From contig JBHGNT010000001.1 of assembly GCA_043228905.1 (NCBI GenBank), positions 17,794,001 to 17,858,000 of the forward strand: a stretch of 64,000 nt of DNA. The letters run 5' to 3'. This DNA comes from Azolla caroliniana (taxonomy: Eukaryota > Polypodiophyta). A program made the position numbers and the translations under genes. The notes below the pieces were generated by a model. That model ran no database searches, was not told where the DNA came from, and was given only the letters and a program-made list of their open reading frames with translations. Shown here piece by piece: positions 1 through 11,490 of the stretch. Position 1 is the first letter of the stretch; each line of letters begins with the position of its first letter.

Positions 1-252
1 AGGGAGCCGGACGAAGGAGAGAAAGATACGGCCAAGCCACAGACATTCAAAGGATTGTTGACGGACGACGACGGCCGGACAGACGGTCCAGCAGTCGGCT
101 CGCGAAATGGCCGAGAAATTGAGGCCGAAAGACGACCCCGAACAGAGCCGGCCGGTGCATAGGCACGGCCGAACCGGCCGAGAGATGACCAACATCCGAC
201 AGAGGGCCTGAAAGACATGGCCAACGAGCAAGCCGAACAGAGACATCCGGCG
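1..252. other. GC-rich flank of the first copia insertion
   Basis: GC-rich sequence dominated by CCGG/GGCC-type words, with no convincing reading frame. It resumes at 11262 after the copia insertion, because CGGCG is duplicated at 248-252 and 11257-11261. Its composition resembles the internal region of the element at 11491-16278, so it may be debris of the same family. I could not align the two by eye. Confidence 0.4.
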
Positions 253-500
253 TGTGGAAATATTTAATCTAAATATTATATTATTAATATTATTAAAAAT
301 AAGTGTTTATGAAGAGTTATTTATTATAAGACTTTAGAGAAAACTCTTCATTGAAGAGACATAACTTTTTGTCCATCGGCTCTACAAACAAGTCATTTGG
401 CTAATGTAACAATAACACAATTAATATAGAACAAATTTATGTATGTGTGTTCTCTCTCTCTAGCAATCATTCTCTATTTGTATAGTTGCCAAATTCTACA
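253..500 (+). repeat. 5' LTR of copia element
   Basis: 248 bp, begins TGTGGAAATATT and ends ATTCTACA. It pairs with 11009-11256 with only a handful of substitutions. Very AT-rich, with a CT-repeat near position 455. Confidence 0.96.
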
Positions 501-511
501 TGGTATCAAAT
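501..511 (+). promoter_or_regulatory. Primer binding site (initiator Met tRNA type)
   Basis: TGGTATCAAA directly abuts the 5' LTR. The first eight bases match the plant copia consensus complementary to the 3' end of initiator tRNA-Met. Confidence 0.85.
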
Positions 512-613
512 TTATATTTCGGCATCTATTAAATAAGACTAGAGAATCCCAGGAATGTTGATTGATTTGTCATCAAGACGAGCGCTAAGCCGGATAGCCC
601 TCTTCCATAAAAA

Positions 614-1037
614 TGGCACAATCTTCAACTCCTGCCAACATTCTCAACACAGAAACTTTCATTAGTAAAGTTATCAAAGCAAATTTATCGCATTCGGAGT
701 GCTCTACTCGAATTATTATTTCAACACTACAAACTTTGGAATGTGGTGTCAGGATTATCAACAAAACCTGAACTCCCCGGACCTAATCAAGTTATTTTGG
801 AAGAGAAAGATCTTGTAGCAAAGATGGAATTATTAGCACATATATCAGATGTTCAAGGAGTGGTTAGAAAGTTACAAACTTCGCATCAAATTTGGGAGAA
901 ATTAAAGACACAATCCGAACCAAAGACGGATGCAGCACAAGTGCACACACTATGTGCATATGTCACATTTACAATGAAAGAAGAAGATGATGTAGATAAT
1001 TTTCTAATAACTTGGGAAAAGAAATTGGATGATACTA
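614..1037 (+). pseudogene. Copia gag, 5' part
   Basis: An ATG at 614 opens a frame typical of copia gag N-termini, but it shifts near 740. The frame at 743-1037 continues with a UBN2/gag-type helical region (motifs such as HQIWEKLKTQ). The CDS is then cut by the nested gypsy insertion at 1038 and resumes near 4472. The product would be the capsid precursor. The frameshift and the insertion make it non-functional. Confidence 0.8.
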
Positions 1038-1278
1038 TGAAATGCTCTCAAGAATAGCCTTCCTTTCATTATGTCTCAAGTTACATTTTATAGACTCTCT
1101 CTTAGCGTGGAGGGTGTTCTCCCGCTCCAATTAGCTCTACTAATTATGGGGCTTGGTGGGGGCCTAGTTTGGGTGTGGTGCATGAGGCTTGGTAGGGGCC
1201 TAATTTGGGTGTCGTCTATGTGTGGTGCATGGGGCTTGGTAGGGGCCTAATCTAGGTGTGGTCCATGTGACCACCACA
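1038..1278 (-). repeat. 3' LTR of nested gypsy element
   Basis: 241 bp, same sequence as 4227-4467 apart from a few changes. It contains tandem GGGGCTTGGTAGGGGCC-like segments. Confidence 0.95.
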
Positions 1279-1300
1279 ATTCCCCCTTGTAAAAAAAAAG

Positions 1301-3214
1301 TTACTGTGCAGTCGAAGCGCGACGAGGCGTGGATGACGGTTCCAGACGGGGGGATGACACGGGCGTGGGCGTAGGCATGAGTGTGGGCGGGGGCGGTGGT
1401 AGTTGATGGAAGGGCTTCATGCGAGACTGGTGAGCAAAGGTAGAGCGGTTGTTGGAGGCGCGGCGGAGCAGGTATGTAGTGTCGCGTATCTGCTTTTGAA
1501 CTTCGAAGGGACCGATCCATCGGTGCATGAGCGATTTGCTGAGACCGCGACGACGGATGGGGAAGTAGACGAGGACTTTGTCACCGACGTGGTATTGATG
1601 GTCGACACGGCCTATATCGTGTTGTCGTTTTTGGCGTAGTTGTGCCTGGTGCAGGTTGCTCGTGATGGCTTTGCGGAGGAGGGGCTGGAGTTGTTGTAGG
1701 TGAGACCACCAAGACACTGCGTCAGCGTGGAGTCGTGTGGTTGGTTGCGGGACTGCCACTTCTGGGGGTAAGCGCGGGTCCCTTCCGTAAAGGGCCCGAA
1801 ATGGGCTAATGCGGGTAGAGGCTTGCACAGTTGTGTTGTAGGCATGCGTAACGAAGGGCAAGATTCGTTCCCAGGTTGAGTGCAGCGGATCGATGTAGGC
1901 TGAGATTTGTTGTTTTAAGGTTCGATTGAGGCGCTCCGTCAACCCATTCGTTTGCGGATGGTAGGGTGACGTGAATAACTGTTGGATTCCTAGTTGTGTT
2001 GAAACGAGGCGTAGGAGCTCACCGTTGAACTGTGGTCCTCGATTGGACAAGATTTGGAGTGGGCAACCGTGGGGGAAGATGATTTTCTCCAATAGTTTGG
2101 AGGCGATGGTCATAGCCTTTGCATCTGGGATAGCGGTCGTCTCAGCCCAACGCGTCAAGTACTCGGTGATGACGAGGATGAATTTGTTCCCTCCTTGTGA
2201 CTCGGGAAAGGGGCCCATAATGTCCCATCCGACGATTTCAAATGGAGCTTGAACTTGTATCGGATGTAAGAGGCCTTGAGCCACTTGAGGTGATTTGATG
2301 GCCTGACATAAGTTGCATGCTTTGATGTAGGAGGCGGCCTCGTGGCGTAGCCCAGGCCAATAGAATTTGCGACGAATTTTGTCGAGCACCTTATGAAAAC
2401 CCAAGTGGCCGGACAACGGGTGATCGTGGAAGAAACGAAGGTAAGACTGGCGTAGTTGCTCAGGCACGTAGACTCGGGGTTCTTTGCCTACTTGACAAAA
2501 AAGTAGGACATTATCCTGGATCATGAATTGCTTGGTGAGGGATGATGTCGGTTCAGCTCGTAGGCGGTGGCAGATATCTTGGATTTGTTTGTCGTGTTGT
2601 TGCATGTTGGCCATTTGGGACGAGGATATGGGGAAATCGATTGTGTTGGAGGTGATCTGGTTCGCCTGAAAGGATATGCGGGATAATCCATCGGCGACGA
2701 TGTTTTGTGGACCATGGCGATAGCGCAGAGTGAATGTGTAATCCTGTAGCGCCAAAACCCAACGAAGTAAGCGGCCGGGTGGATGAGCCTTCTTTATGAG
2801 GGAGAGCAATGGCTGATGGTCTGTTTCGACTGATGTATTTGATCCGTGAAGGTATGGGTGGAAACGATGGTGGATCTGGGCGGAACTAATGGTGAGCATG
2901 CACCTGACTTGCGTATGTGAATGGTACACCCGTTGTTGGTCGCCGAAGAGGATTTTAATGGGCGGTGCGTGGCTCGTGGGAAGTTGTAATTGGGTGACTA
3001 AATCTGCGCTGATGGAAGAGATGCTGCTGCCGGAGTCGAGGAGAACTTCTTGGGTCGTGTGCTGGAGGTGGGCGATTGTGGTACAAGCGGGCGAAGTTGA
3101 TGAAGTGGAGGCGTGGAGGTGCGGGGGCGGCTCGATCGTGGGAGAAACGGGAGAAGTTGAGGACGTGGAGACATGGACGTGCGGGGGCGGCTCTCCCTGC
3201 GGCACCCCGCGCAT
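1301..3214 (-). pseudogene. Gypsy pol: protease, RNase H tail, integrase (RT deleted)
   Basis: A 637-residue open frame. An aspartic protease motif LLDSGSS lies near residue 58. Within about 70 residues the sequence jumps to an RNase H end (VETDHQPLLSL, about residue 131), so the whole RT is missing. The integrase follows: a zinc-binding region (HDHPLSGHLG ... ACNLC), then the core with WDIMGPF, LSNRGPQF and the glutamate in TNGLTERLNRT, then a C-terminal region and a Pro-rich tail. The second catalytic Asp, normally in LSDRG, is Asn here. The frame is open despite the deletion, which suggests the deleted form may itself have been propagated. It encodes no RT and probably an inactive integrase. 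Confidence 0.88.
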
Positions 3215-3282
3215 TAGTTTTCCGGGAGCTCAGAGAGGGAGGCAGCGTCCGCTAATTGGACGTTCTGCTTCTGTTGGTGATT

Positions 3283-4164
3283 CTACCACTTTCGGCAGTG
3301 ACGCCGAATGTGGCCATAGTTGTTGCAGTAGAAACATTTGGGGCATCCCTGGCTGTCTCGTTCGGGCAATGCACGCTTGGCACGTAATTGCGCGTTCTGG
3401 ATGTCGATGTCCATGGGAGTGACGGCTGGTATAGTGTTTGTATGATCATGACTGAGATTACCTGGTGTGTGCATGTCGTGCGCGTCTGCAGCTTCGATGC
3501 GTTGGGCAGTGAGGATGGCTTCGTGTAGTGTCGTCGGGCCTTGATCGCGTACACGGCGGCGGAGGTCATGTCGTATACGCGGCCAGAAAAAAAACAACTT
3601 CATGTCCTCCGACATGTTGGCGTCAGCCCGGCGTAGGATCTGCACAAAACGAACCGCGAACTGGGTGATGGGTTCGCGTGGTTGTTGGGTAATTGACTCA
3701 AGTTGTTGTAGGGCCGTCTGGTGGGAGTCTTGATGAGCAAAATTCCGAATCATGGCTGCCCGTAACAGATCCCAGTCGTTGCGTGTCTCTTCGGGTTGTT
3801 GTACAAGCCATGTTGCCGCGATATTCTCGAGGAGTGTCTTCATCTCCATTGCCTTCCGAGGGTGTGGCCACTGGTGGTAATTGGCCACCATTTCGAAATG
3901 ATCCAGCCAAGAGAGGACGTCTTCCGATGGTAGGCGGGAGAACGGTTTTGGGCGAACTCGAGAGTCCGGGAGATTTTGTTGTGGCTCGGATCGTGCTGAA
4001 AGAAAGGACAACATGGCTTGGTTAGTATGGTTAACTTGTAAAATGATGTTGGACAGAGCTTGAACCAGTTGGTCGATTGGCGATGTGGGCTGGTGTCCTT
4101 GATTGTGTTGTAGGAATTCCGGATTCATCGAGTTTGCGTTGCCGTCGTTGTTGTCGTGTTGCAT
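3283..4164 (-). CDS. Gypsy gag
   Basis: 293 residues, uninterrupted. A retrotransposon gag domain occupies roughly residues 60-200 (motifs DVLSWLDHFEM, PREPITQFAVRFVQILRRA). A CCHC zinc knuckle CFYCNNYGHIRRHC sits near the C-terminus and the frame stops just after it. It lies directly downstream (minus strand) of the 5' LTR at 4227-4467, with pol starting about 70 bp later in another frame. Structural capsid/nucleocapsid protein of the nested element. It appears intact, in contrast to its pol. Confidence 0.85.
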   Translation of the reverse strand: MQHDNNDGNANSMNPEFLQHNQGHQPTSPIDQLVQALSNIILQVNHTNQAMLSFLSARSEPQQNLPDSRVRPKPFSRLPSEDVLSWLDHFEMVANYHQWPHPRKAMEMKTLLENIAATWLVQQPEETRNDWDLLRAAMIRNFAHQDSHQTALQQLESITQQPREPITQFAVRFVQILRRADANMSEDMKLFFFWPRIRHDLRRRVRDQGPTTLHEAILTAQRIEAADAHDMHTPGNLSHDHTNTIPAVTPMDIDIQNAQLRAKRALPERDSQGCPKCFYCNNYGHIRRHCRKW

Positions 4165-4226
4165 CGTGGCGGGCGTTGTTGGGGTCGTGAGTTGGGGTGG
4201 CTTGGCCCGTCTTCTCCACCAAGATG

Positions 4227-4467
4227 TGAAATGCTCTCAAGAATAGCCTTCCTTTCATTATGTCTCAAGTTACATTTTATAGACTCTCTCTTAGCGTGGA
4301 GGGTGTTCTCCCGCTCCAATTAGCTCTACTAATTATGGGGCTTGGTGGGGGCCTAGTTTGGGTGTGGTGCATGAGGCTTGGTAGGGGCCTAATTTGGGTG
4401 TGGTCTATGTGTGGTGCATGGGGCTTGGTAGGGGCCTAATCTAGGTGTGGTCCATGTGACCACCACA
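4227..4467 (-). repeat. 5' LTR of nested gypsy element
   Basis: 241 bp, TGAAATGCTC at one end and CCACCACA at the other. Partner of 1038-1278. Confidence 0.95.
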
Positions 4468-4471
4468 ATAC

Positions 4472-5462
4472 AATTACATCTGGCTTGCACATCTCCGACA
4501 AACTACAAAGCTATTTATTATTAGGTGCTTTACCCTCTTCTTGGTCATCTTTTGTGACTACAAAAAATTTAAATAAACAAGCTACTGTGGAAGATCTCAT
4601 GGGAGACATAAGACAAGAAGACTCAATGAGAAAGACAAGAGAAGAAAACACATCAACACAAACAATCACTATGGCAGCCTATCGGCCTCATTACAAACCA
4701 CATACAAGATACAAGAGTTTCAAGAATCAGTGGACTAATGCACCTATGACTAAAGGAGGAATGAAGTTCACTAAGTCTTATTGTAACATTTGCAAAAGAC
4801 CAGGCCACACACCACAAGAATGTAAGGCAAAACAAAAGTCTATTCGAAGATTCCGAAGGAACATTCGTCAACCACAAGCGCACATTGTAGAAGAATTCGA
4901 GGAAGGGAGAAATGACGAAGAAGAAGAAGAGGTTTATGTTGCCTCAATGGAAGAAAAGGATGAATATGAAGAAGAAGGTTACAACGACTTGATGCAAGCT
5001 TTCGTGGCTGAAGCACTTGTTGCAGATATACCAACAAAGAAGGATGACAAATGGTATCTCGACACCGGAGCAACGAACCACCTCACACATCGATCAGATT
5101 GGCTTCAAAGGTACACACCCCTACAAAATTCAATAACCGTTAGATTTGGAAATAATGGAGTAAAACAAGCATTAGGCAAAGGCCAACTTACTTTTCATCT
5201 CCCCGGAGGAGGAAACTTCACCGTAAATGATGTGTACCACGTGCCTAGTATCACCATGAACCTCCTTTCGTTAAGTCAAGGAACTTCGAATGGAACCATC
5301 ATCGACTTCCATCATAACGAATACGTGATTCGTCATCTTCTACCAAATGGTCTCACCATACGAACTTCCTGCAAAAGACAAGGAGGGTTATATCCAATTA
5401 GTGTATATCCAACAACCCAATCAAAAATCGAAGTTCACACAGCCGAAATCGAAAGACAATAG
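4472..5462 (+). pseudogene. Copia gag C-terminus, zinc knuckle and protease
   Basis: Continuation of the copia polyprotein after the nested insertion. The open frame from 4485 has the end of the gag domain (QSYLLLGALPSSW), a CCHC knuckle CNICKRPGHTPQEC, a long acidic Glu-rich linker (about residues 135-170), then the aspartic protease WYLDTGATNHLT. It ends at a stop near 5460, where a complete copia element would run on into integrase. The first few codons after the insertion show a small length change relative to the downstream frame. Confidence 0.85.
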
Positions 5463-6250
5463 GAACTCACCTTACTTTGGCACTATCGACTCAGACATCC
5501 ACACCTTGGTGCTATGTGAACACTCCAAACTCACAAGCTCGCTCAAGGAGTCCCAAAGGATAGGTTTTGCAAAATTGACCTATGTGAGGCGTGCTTGTTC
5601 GGCAAAATGGCATCATCAAAGTTTCCTACAAGTAACTCACGAAGAAGTCGACCTCTTGAACTCGTCCATCGTGACATATGTGGTCCATTCCCAACTCAAC
5701 CACTTTTAAAATCAAAATATTTCATTAGTTTCATCGATGATTATACAAGGTTTACGATAATAACATTCCTCAAAAGCAAAGACCAAGCTTTCACAGCTTT
5801 TACAAATTACAAAGCACTAACAGAAAAGCATCTAAATCTACAATTGAAATGTCTACAATTTGACGGGGGAGGAGAATATACATCTAACAAGTTTACAAAA
5901 TTTTGTAAAGACCATGGAATTTTATGAGTTTCTGTTCCTTCAACACCACAACAAAATGGTCTAGCCGAAAGAAAAAATTGAACGCTCCTTAATTCGGCCC
6001 GGAGCATGCTGAACCTCACCTCACTTTCGTCCTCATTTTGGGAAGAAGTTGTCGCAATAGCATGTTATCTCCAAAATCGTAACTATCATCGAACACTTGG
6101 GTTAATCACACCATACGAGTTATGGTTTGGAGTAAAACCAAGTATGGAAGATCTCAAAATCTTTGGTTGCCTTTCATACGCCTCTGTTCCTGCTGAAAAA
6201 TGATCCAAGTTAGAACAAAGAGGTAGAAAAGAGATTTTTGTTGGGTACAG
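5463..6250 (+). pseudogene. Copia integrase remains
   Basis: Frames change and several in-frame stops occur (near 5516, 5925, 5980, 6201), but the order of motifs is clear. A GAG-pre-integrase HHCC region (HYRLRHPHL ... CEACLFGK) is followed by the integrase core with HRDICGPF, FISFIDDYTRF, FDGGGEYTS and QQNGLAERKN, and then the KIFGCLSYASVP segment typical of the end of the copia core. The catalytic D, D and E positions are all recognisable. The stops rule out a functional product. Confidence 0.85.
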
Positions 6251-6251
6251 A

Positions 6252-7851
6252 GATGCAAATGGGTACAAGGCTTACCGTTTATTTGACCCAAACAAGAACA
6301 CCTTCTTTTATAGTCGTACTATCAAATTTGATCAGTCACCCTTTCTTGAATCCACGGCATCAACACATAACCTTAAAAATGATATTCGTGAAGGAGGCAA
6401 ACAATTAGAAGATGATGCCGCCACAGTTCGCCAATCTCATAACAACATTGTCGTTGTTGTACGCCGCTCTCCAAACACAACCGCCGCCGCCTTCTGCCAC
6501 CCACACAACATTATCGCTGACGATTTCTCTTGCCCTTCTAATAGCGCCGCCTCCACTGATGCCATCGACTTTTGCCACCAAAAAAACATGGTGGTTGATA
6601 ATTATCGTCGCCTTCCAAACAACACCGCTGCTGCCTCCCGCCAACAGAAAATTGTTGTTGCTGATGACTGCCGCCTCCGAACCACCGCCGCCTTCCACCA
6701 ACAGACAATGGTTGTTGCTAATAACCGACACCTCCCAACCAGCGTTGTCGTTGCCGCCGCCTTCCGCCACTTGAAAATCGTTGTTGTTGACGACCGCCGC
6801 CTTTCAACCAGCGTCGCCGCTGCCGCCTCCCGCCAACAAAACATCGTTGTTGCTGACGACCGCCTCCTCCCACAGAGCACTGCCGCCAATGCCGCCTTTT
6901 GCTACCAACACAAGAACATTGATGATGATAATAGCCATCGTTGCCACCGACAAAAGGATGTTTATTCCGCTGCAATCTCCGCCAGAAATCGATCGAAGAA
7001 AGCCACCAATATCATCGTCGCGTCTTACTTTGATGAAGTCCCAATGTTGTCGATCGTTCTGTGGTAATCCTGTGCTGTTTTATTCATGTTGATCAACCCA
7101 TTGCACCTCATCCGATCTCTACTTCCCATGAACTTCTTGCATCTCTTCCCATCTCCTCTACTCCATGTACTCCTCCTATTCGACTACGTTTACATAAGAA
7201 ATCAACGTTTAAATTTAAAGTTAATAAAAATAAAAGTAAAATGAAAATGACATCTTTAAATCTAACTAACCAACATAAAAGAACCACCCAACCCAAACTA
7301 ACTAACTACATTCACCCACATCTTGATAGTGGTTTCACACCATCCAACTCTACACATTAGAATGACCTCACAAACACATCCTCTCCATCAACCATATCTT
7401 TACCACAGTTCCATACATTTAACACCTTACCACTCTCTTCATCCATTTGGTCGACCTCTAATCAACATGCTCTTGAAAGCCCGCAAACCTATCAAATCAT
7501 TCAGTCATTTCATCTTGAATCACCTGACATCACTAGTGATTTTTCAATGAGCTCAAAATCATAATCCTCGCAAGACTATCCAAACCCAGATGATAATGAC
7601 TCACCACCTCATTGTACGCACTCCTTGTCTGATATCTATCAGGAACTTGACCAATTTGAGGCACACTTCGTGGACCTCGATATGGACGCTCTAATAATTG
7701 AAGCAGAGTCGAATATCACAAATGATTTGATTATTACCATTAGAGAAGCGTTGTTTGGTACCGATGGCCCTAAATGGAGAGCAACCATGGAAGAAGAGAT
7801 GAAAGCCTTATTAAAGAACAAAACTTGGAGCCTTGTCGATCCACCACTTGA
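6252..7851 (+). repeat. 1.6-kb tandem duplication, copy 1 (integrase end to RT start)
   Basis: Begins GATGCAAATGGGTACAAGGC and ends at CCACTTGA just before the same start recurs at 7852. It contains the end of integrase, a GC-rich stretch of repeated GCC/GTTGTT-rich units (about 6412-6960) coding a Q/V/A-rich low-complexity peptide, an AT-rich spacer, and the first ~45 codons of the RT domain (GPKWRATMEEEMKALL). Confidence 0.9.
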
Positions 7852-9477
7852 GATGCAAACGGCTACAAGGCTTACCGTTTATTTGACCCAAACAAGAACA
7901 CCTTCTTTTAAAGTCGTACTGTCAAATTTGATCAGTCACCTTTTCTTGAATCCACGACATCAACACATAACCTTAAAAATGATATTCGTGAAGGAGGCGA
8001 ACAATTAGAAGACGATGCCGCCACAGTTCGCCAATCTCATAACAACATTGTCGTTGTTGTACGCCGCTCTCCAAACACAATTGCCGCGTTCTGCCACCCA
8101 CACAACACTATCGTTGACGATGTCTCTTGCCCTCCAAACAGCGCCGCCGCCACTGATGCCATCGACTTCTGCCACCAAAAGAACATGGCGGTTGATAATT
8201 ATCACCGTCTCCCAAACAACACCGCCGCTGCCTCCCACCAACAGAAAATTGTTGTTGCTAATGACCGTCACCTCCGAACCACCGCCGCCTTCCACCAACA
8301 GACAATGGTTGTTGCTAATAACCAATGCCTCCCAACCAAGGTAGCCACCGCCGCCGCCTCCCGCCATAAGAAAATTGTTGTTGCTACTAAGCGATGCCTC
8401 CCAACCAACGTCATTGCTACCGCCTTCTGCCAACAGAAAATCGTTGTTGTTGATGACCACTGCCTTTCAACTAGCGTCGCCGCTGCCGCCTCCCACCAAC
8501 AAAACATTGTTGTTGTTGACGATCGCCTCCTCCCACAGAGCACTGCCGCCAATGCCGCCTTTTGCTACCAACACAAGAACATTGATGATGATAATAGCCA
8601 TCGTTGCCATCGACAAAAGGATGTGTATTCCGCTGCAATCACCGTTAGCAATTGATCGAAGAAAGCCACCAATATCATCGCCGCGTCTTACTTTGATGAA
8701 GTCCCGATGTTGTCGATCGTTATGTGGTAATCCCGTGTCGTTTTATTCATGTTGATCAGCCCCTTGCACCTCCTCTAATCTCTCCTGCACATGAACCCCT
8801 TGCATCTCTTCACATCTCCTCTGCTCCAAGTACTCCTCCCGTTCGACTATGTTTACATAAGAAATCAACGTTTAAATTTAAAGTTAATAAAAATAAAAGT
8901 AAAATGAAAATTACATCTTTAAATCTAACTAACCAACATAAAAGAACCACCCAACCCAAACTAACTAACTACATTCACCCACATCTTGATAGTGGTTTAA
9001 CACCATCCAACTCTACACATTAGAATGACCTCACAAACACATCCTCTCCATCAACCATGTCTTCACCACAATTGCATACATTTAACAACTTACCACTCTC
9101 TTTATCCATTTGGTCGACCTCTAATCAACATGCTCTTGAAAACCCTCAAACCCATCAAATCATTCCGTCATTTCATCTTGAATCACCTGACATCACTAGT
9201 GATTTTTCAATCAACTCAAAATCACAATCCTCGCAAGACTATCCAAACCCAGATGCTAACGACTCACCACCTCATCATACGCGCTCCTTGTCCGATATCT
9301 ATAAGGAACTTGACCAATTTGAGGCACACTTCGTGTCGGATACCACAAATGATTTGATTATTACCGTTAGAGAAGCGTTGTTTGGTACCGATGGCCCTAA
9401 ATGGAGAGCAACCATGGAAGAAGAGATGAAAGCCTTATTAAAGAACAAAACTTGGAGCCTTGTCGATCCACCACCTG
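7852..9477 (+). repeat. 1.6-kb tandem duplication, copy 2
   Basis: Matches copy 1 over its whole length, about 27 bp longer through differences in the minisatellite part (about 8010-8570) and elsewhere. It runs directly into the RT coding sequence, so copy 1 is the extra one as far as the RT frame is concerned. Confidence 0.9.
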
Positions 9478-10985
9478 ATCGAAAAATTGTTAGTTATAAG
9501 TGGGTTCTTCGAAAGAAGACCAATGCTAATGGAAATATTATGCGCTTCAAAGCTCGTCTCGTAGCTCGTGGTTTTTCGCAAATACCTGGAATCGACTTCA
9601 AAGATACATTTAGCCCTACATTGCGAAGTATCACATTTCGCATATTTGTTTCTCTCGCCGTCGAACTTGATTTGGAACTCCATCACTTTGATGTTCAAAC
9701 CGCTTTCCTTCACGGAGAACTTGAAGAAGAGATCTATATGCAACAACCACCGCATTTTGAAGATTCAACTCGACCAAATGTTGTATGTCGTCTACATCGA
9801 TCCTTATACGGTCTGTGACAATCTCCACAAGTTTGGTATCATCGACTTCATAATTTCTTAACTAACAATGGTTATAAAAGACTAAAGAATGAACAAAATG
9901 TATACATTAAAAGAGCTAAGAATAATTTCATCATAATTGGTGTTTATGTCGACAACTTATCTCTACTTGCCAACTCACTAGCCTATCTACAACTTGCGAA
10001 GAAGGAACTTCAACAAGCTTTTCCAATAACTGACCTTGGTTCAATGAAGTATTTCCTTGGAATGAACTTACAAAGAGATCGTGTCAAATGAACCATTTCT
10101 CTTTCCCAAACTCAATACATGGAAAGTGTATTGAAACGCTTTGACATGCTACATTGCATGTCTATCTCTACAACCATGTCAACTCCATGCAAATTATCAA
10201 TCGAAGATGCTCGAAGAACTATTAAAGAATGAGATGAAATGCTCAATGTTCCTTACAAGCAAATTCTTGGATGTATACGCTACCTTGTTAGTTGTACACG
10301 TCGCGATTTATGTTTTACCGTTGTAATTCTTTCAAGATTTATGCAGGATCCCGGACCAAAACATTGGCAAGCTTTAAAACGACTACTACGTTATCTAAAA
10401 CGAACAAAAGATATGGTGTTCACCTACTCTAGAACACAATCAGAGTTCGTCAACATGAATCTTGAAGGACGGACCAATCCATCACAATTGTCTGGTTGGA
10501 CGGATTCAGATTGGAGAGGGGATATTGATGGTCGTAAGTCAACAAGTGGCTTTGTATATTGTCTCGCCGGAGCCGCTATAGCATGGAGGTCTAAGAAGAA
10601 AACAACAGTCGCTCTATCTTCAACAGAAACTGAATATGTAGCTGTTGCACTCGCTGCTAAAGAAGAAATATGGATTGATTCTATACTTGAAGAACTTAAC
10701 TTTTTTAAGAATTCAAAGCTAATCCTTCATTGTGATAATCAATCGTGTATAAAGTTAGCTTGTAATCCGAAAATGAGTGATAATATTCGACATGTCTCTT
10801 TCAGGCATCATTTTCTACGAGACTTAATTGAAGAGAAGAAGCTAGATTTGAAGTATGCTTCTACAACACTAATGTGGGCTGATTTTCTAACAAAGTCAGT
10901 ACCTCACACAAAGCATGTTGCTTGCTGCCGAAAGATTGGTCTACCAAAGCCAAACTATTCTTCGAATGACAATACTTTTGAATAA
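9057..10985 (+). pseudogene. Copia reverse transcriptase and RNase H
   Basis: The RT frame is open from 9057 to 9818 with KWRATMEEEMKALL, FKARLVARGFSQIPGIDF, VQTAFLHGELEEEIYM and RSLYGL. A TGA then replaces the residue after GL in the usual GLKQSP motif. Remaining RT runs to about 10230 with two further stops. The active-site YVDD reads YVDN, so the second catalytic Asp is lost. RNase H (10239-10985) is open, with WTDSDWRGD, STSGF, ALSSTETEY and HCDNQS. The frame ends 23 bp before the 3' LTR. Catalytically dead as it stands. Confidence 0.88.
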
Positions 10986-10998
10986 AATAATATTTAGC

Positions 10999-11008
10999 TT
11001 AAGGGGGG
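10999..11008 (+). promoter_or_regulatory. Polypurine tract
   Basis: TTAAGGGGGG immediately before the 3' LTR, the expected plus-strand primer site. Confidence 0.8.
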
Positions 11009-11256
11009 TGTGGAAATATTTAATCTAAATATTATATTATTAATATTATTAAAAATAAGTAATTATGAAGAGTTATTTATTATAAGACTTTAGAGAAAAC
11101 TCTTCATTGAAGAGACATAACTTTTTGTCCATCAGCTCTACAAACAAGTCATTTGGCTAATGTAACAATAACACAATTAATATAGAACAAATTTATGTAT
11201 GTGTGTTCTCTCTCTCTAGCAATCATTCTCAATTTGTATAGTTGCCGAATTCTACA
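11009..11256 (+). repeat. 3' LTR of copia element
   Basis: 248 bp, partner of 253-500, followed by CGGCG at 11257-11261. Confidence 0.96.
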
Positions 11257-11261
11257 CGGCG

Positions 11262-11490
11262 GACAACTGATAGAGCCAACCGGCCAATTGAGACGGTTAC
11301 GGACAAAGCCGGTCGCCGGACAGGGCGACCGACGGACAGCTAGCCAGACCGCCGACAGACGGCTAAACGGTTGCCAGATGGCGAGTGGAAACGACGGCCG
11401 AACAAAATGACAAATGCAGAGAAGGTCACCAGGAGAAGACCGATGCAAAGATAAAAGAGAAGACATGCGCAACAAAGACAAGACATACGT
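11262..11490. other. GC-rich flank, right half
   Basis: Continuation of 1-252 after the copia insertion. No frame or domain recognised. It ends at the TGTCGTGAA start of the next LTR. Confidence 0.4.

Larger units (their letters stand above)
1038..4467 (-). mobile_element. Ty3/gypsy deletion derivative nested in copia gag
   Basis: Flanked by 241-bp LTRs (1038-1278 and 4227-4467) that are almost identical. Transcription is on the minus strand, with gag at the right and pol at the left. The flanking bases (ATACT on the left, ATACA on the right) are an imperfect 5-bp target duplication. At 3.4 kb it is short for a gypsy element. Pol runs from protease straight to the end of RNase H, so the RT palm and most of RNase H are deleted. 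Integrase is complete in length but carries a D-to-N change in a catalytic motif. Confidence 0.93.
253..11256 (+). mobile_element. Ty1/copia LTR retrotransposon, defective, with nested gypsy insertion
   Basis: Two near-identical 248-bp LTRs (253-500 and 11009-11256) start TGTGG and end TACA, flanked by a perfect 5-bp target duplication CGGCG. A TGGTATCA primer site follows the left LTR and a purine tract precedes the right LTR. The domain order gag, zinc knuckle, protease, integrase, RT, RNase H is the copia order. The reading frame is broken many times, a 3.4-kb gypsy derivative (1038-4467) splits gag, and a 1.6-kb tandem duplication lies between integrase and RT. The LTRs differ at only a few positions, so the insertion is fairly young compared with its coding decay. 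It therefore probably moved using proteins supplied by another copy. Confidence 0.95.

Noticed and set aside
6412-7067. Independent Q/V/A-rich protein gene
   Set aside because: Several overlapping frames are open on both strands because of the repeat composition. It lies between integrase and RT of the copia element and is duplicated with them.
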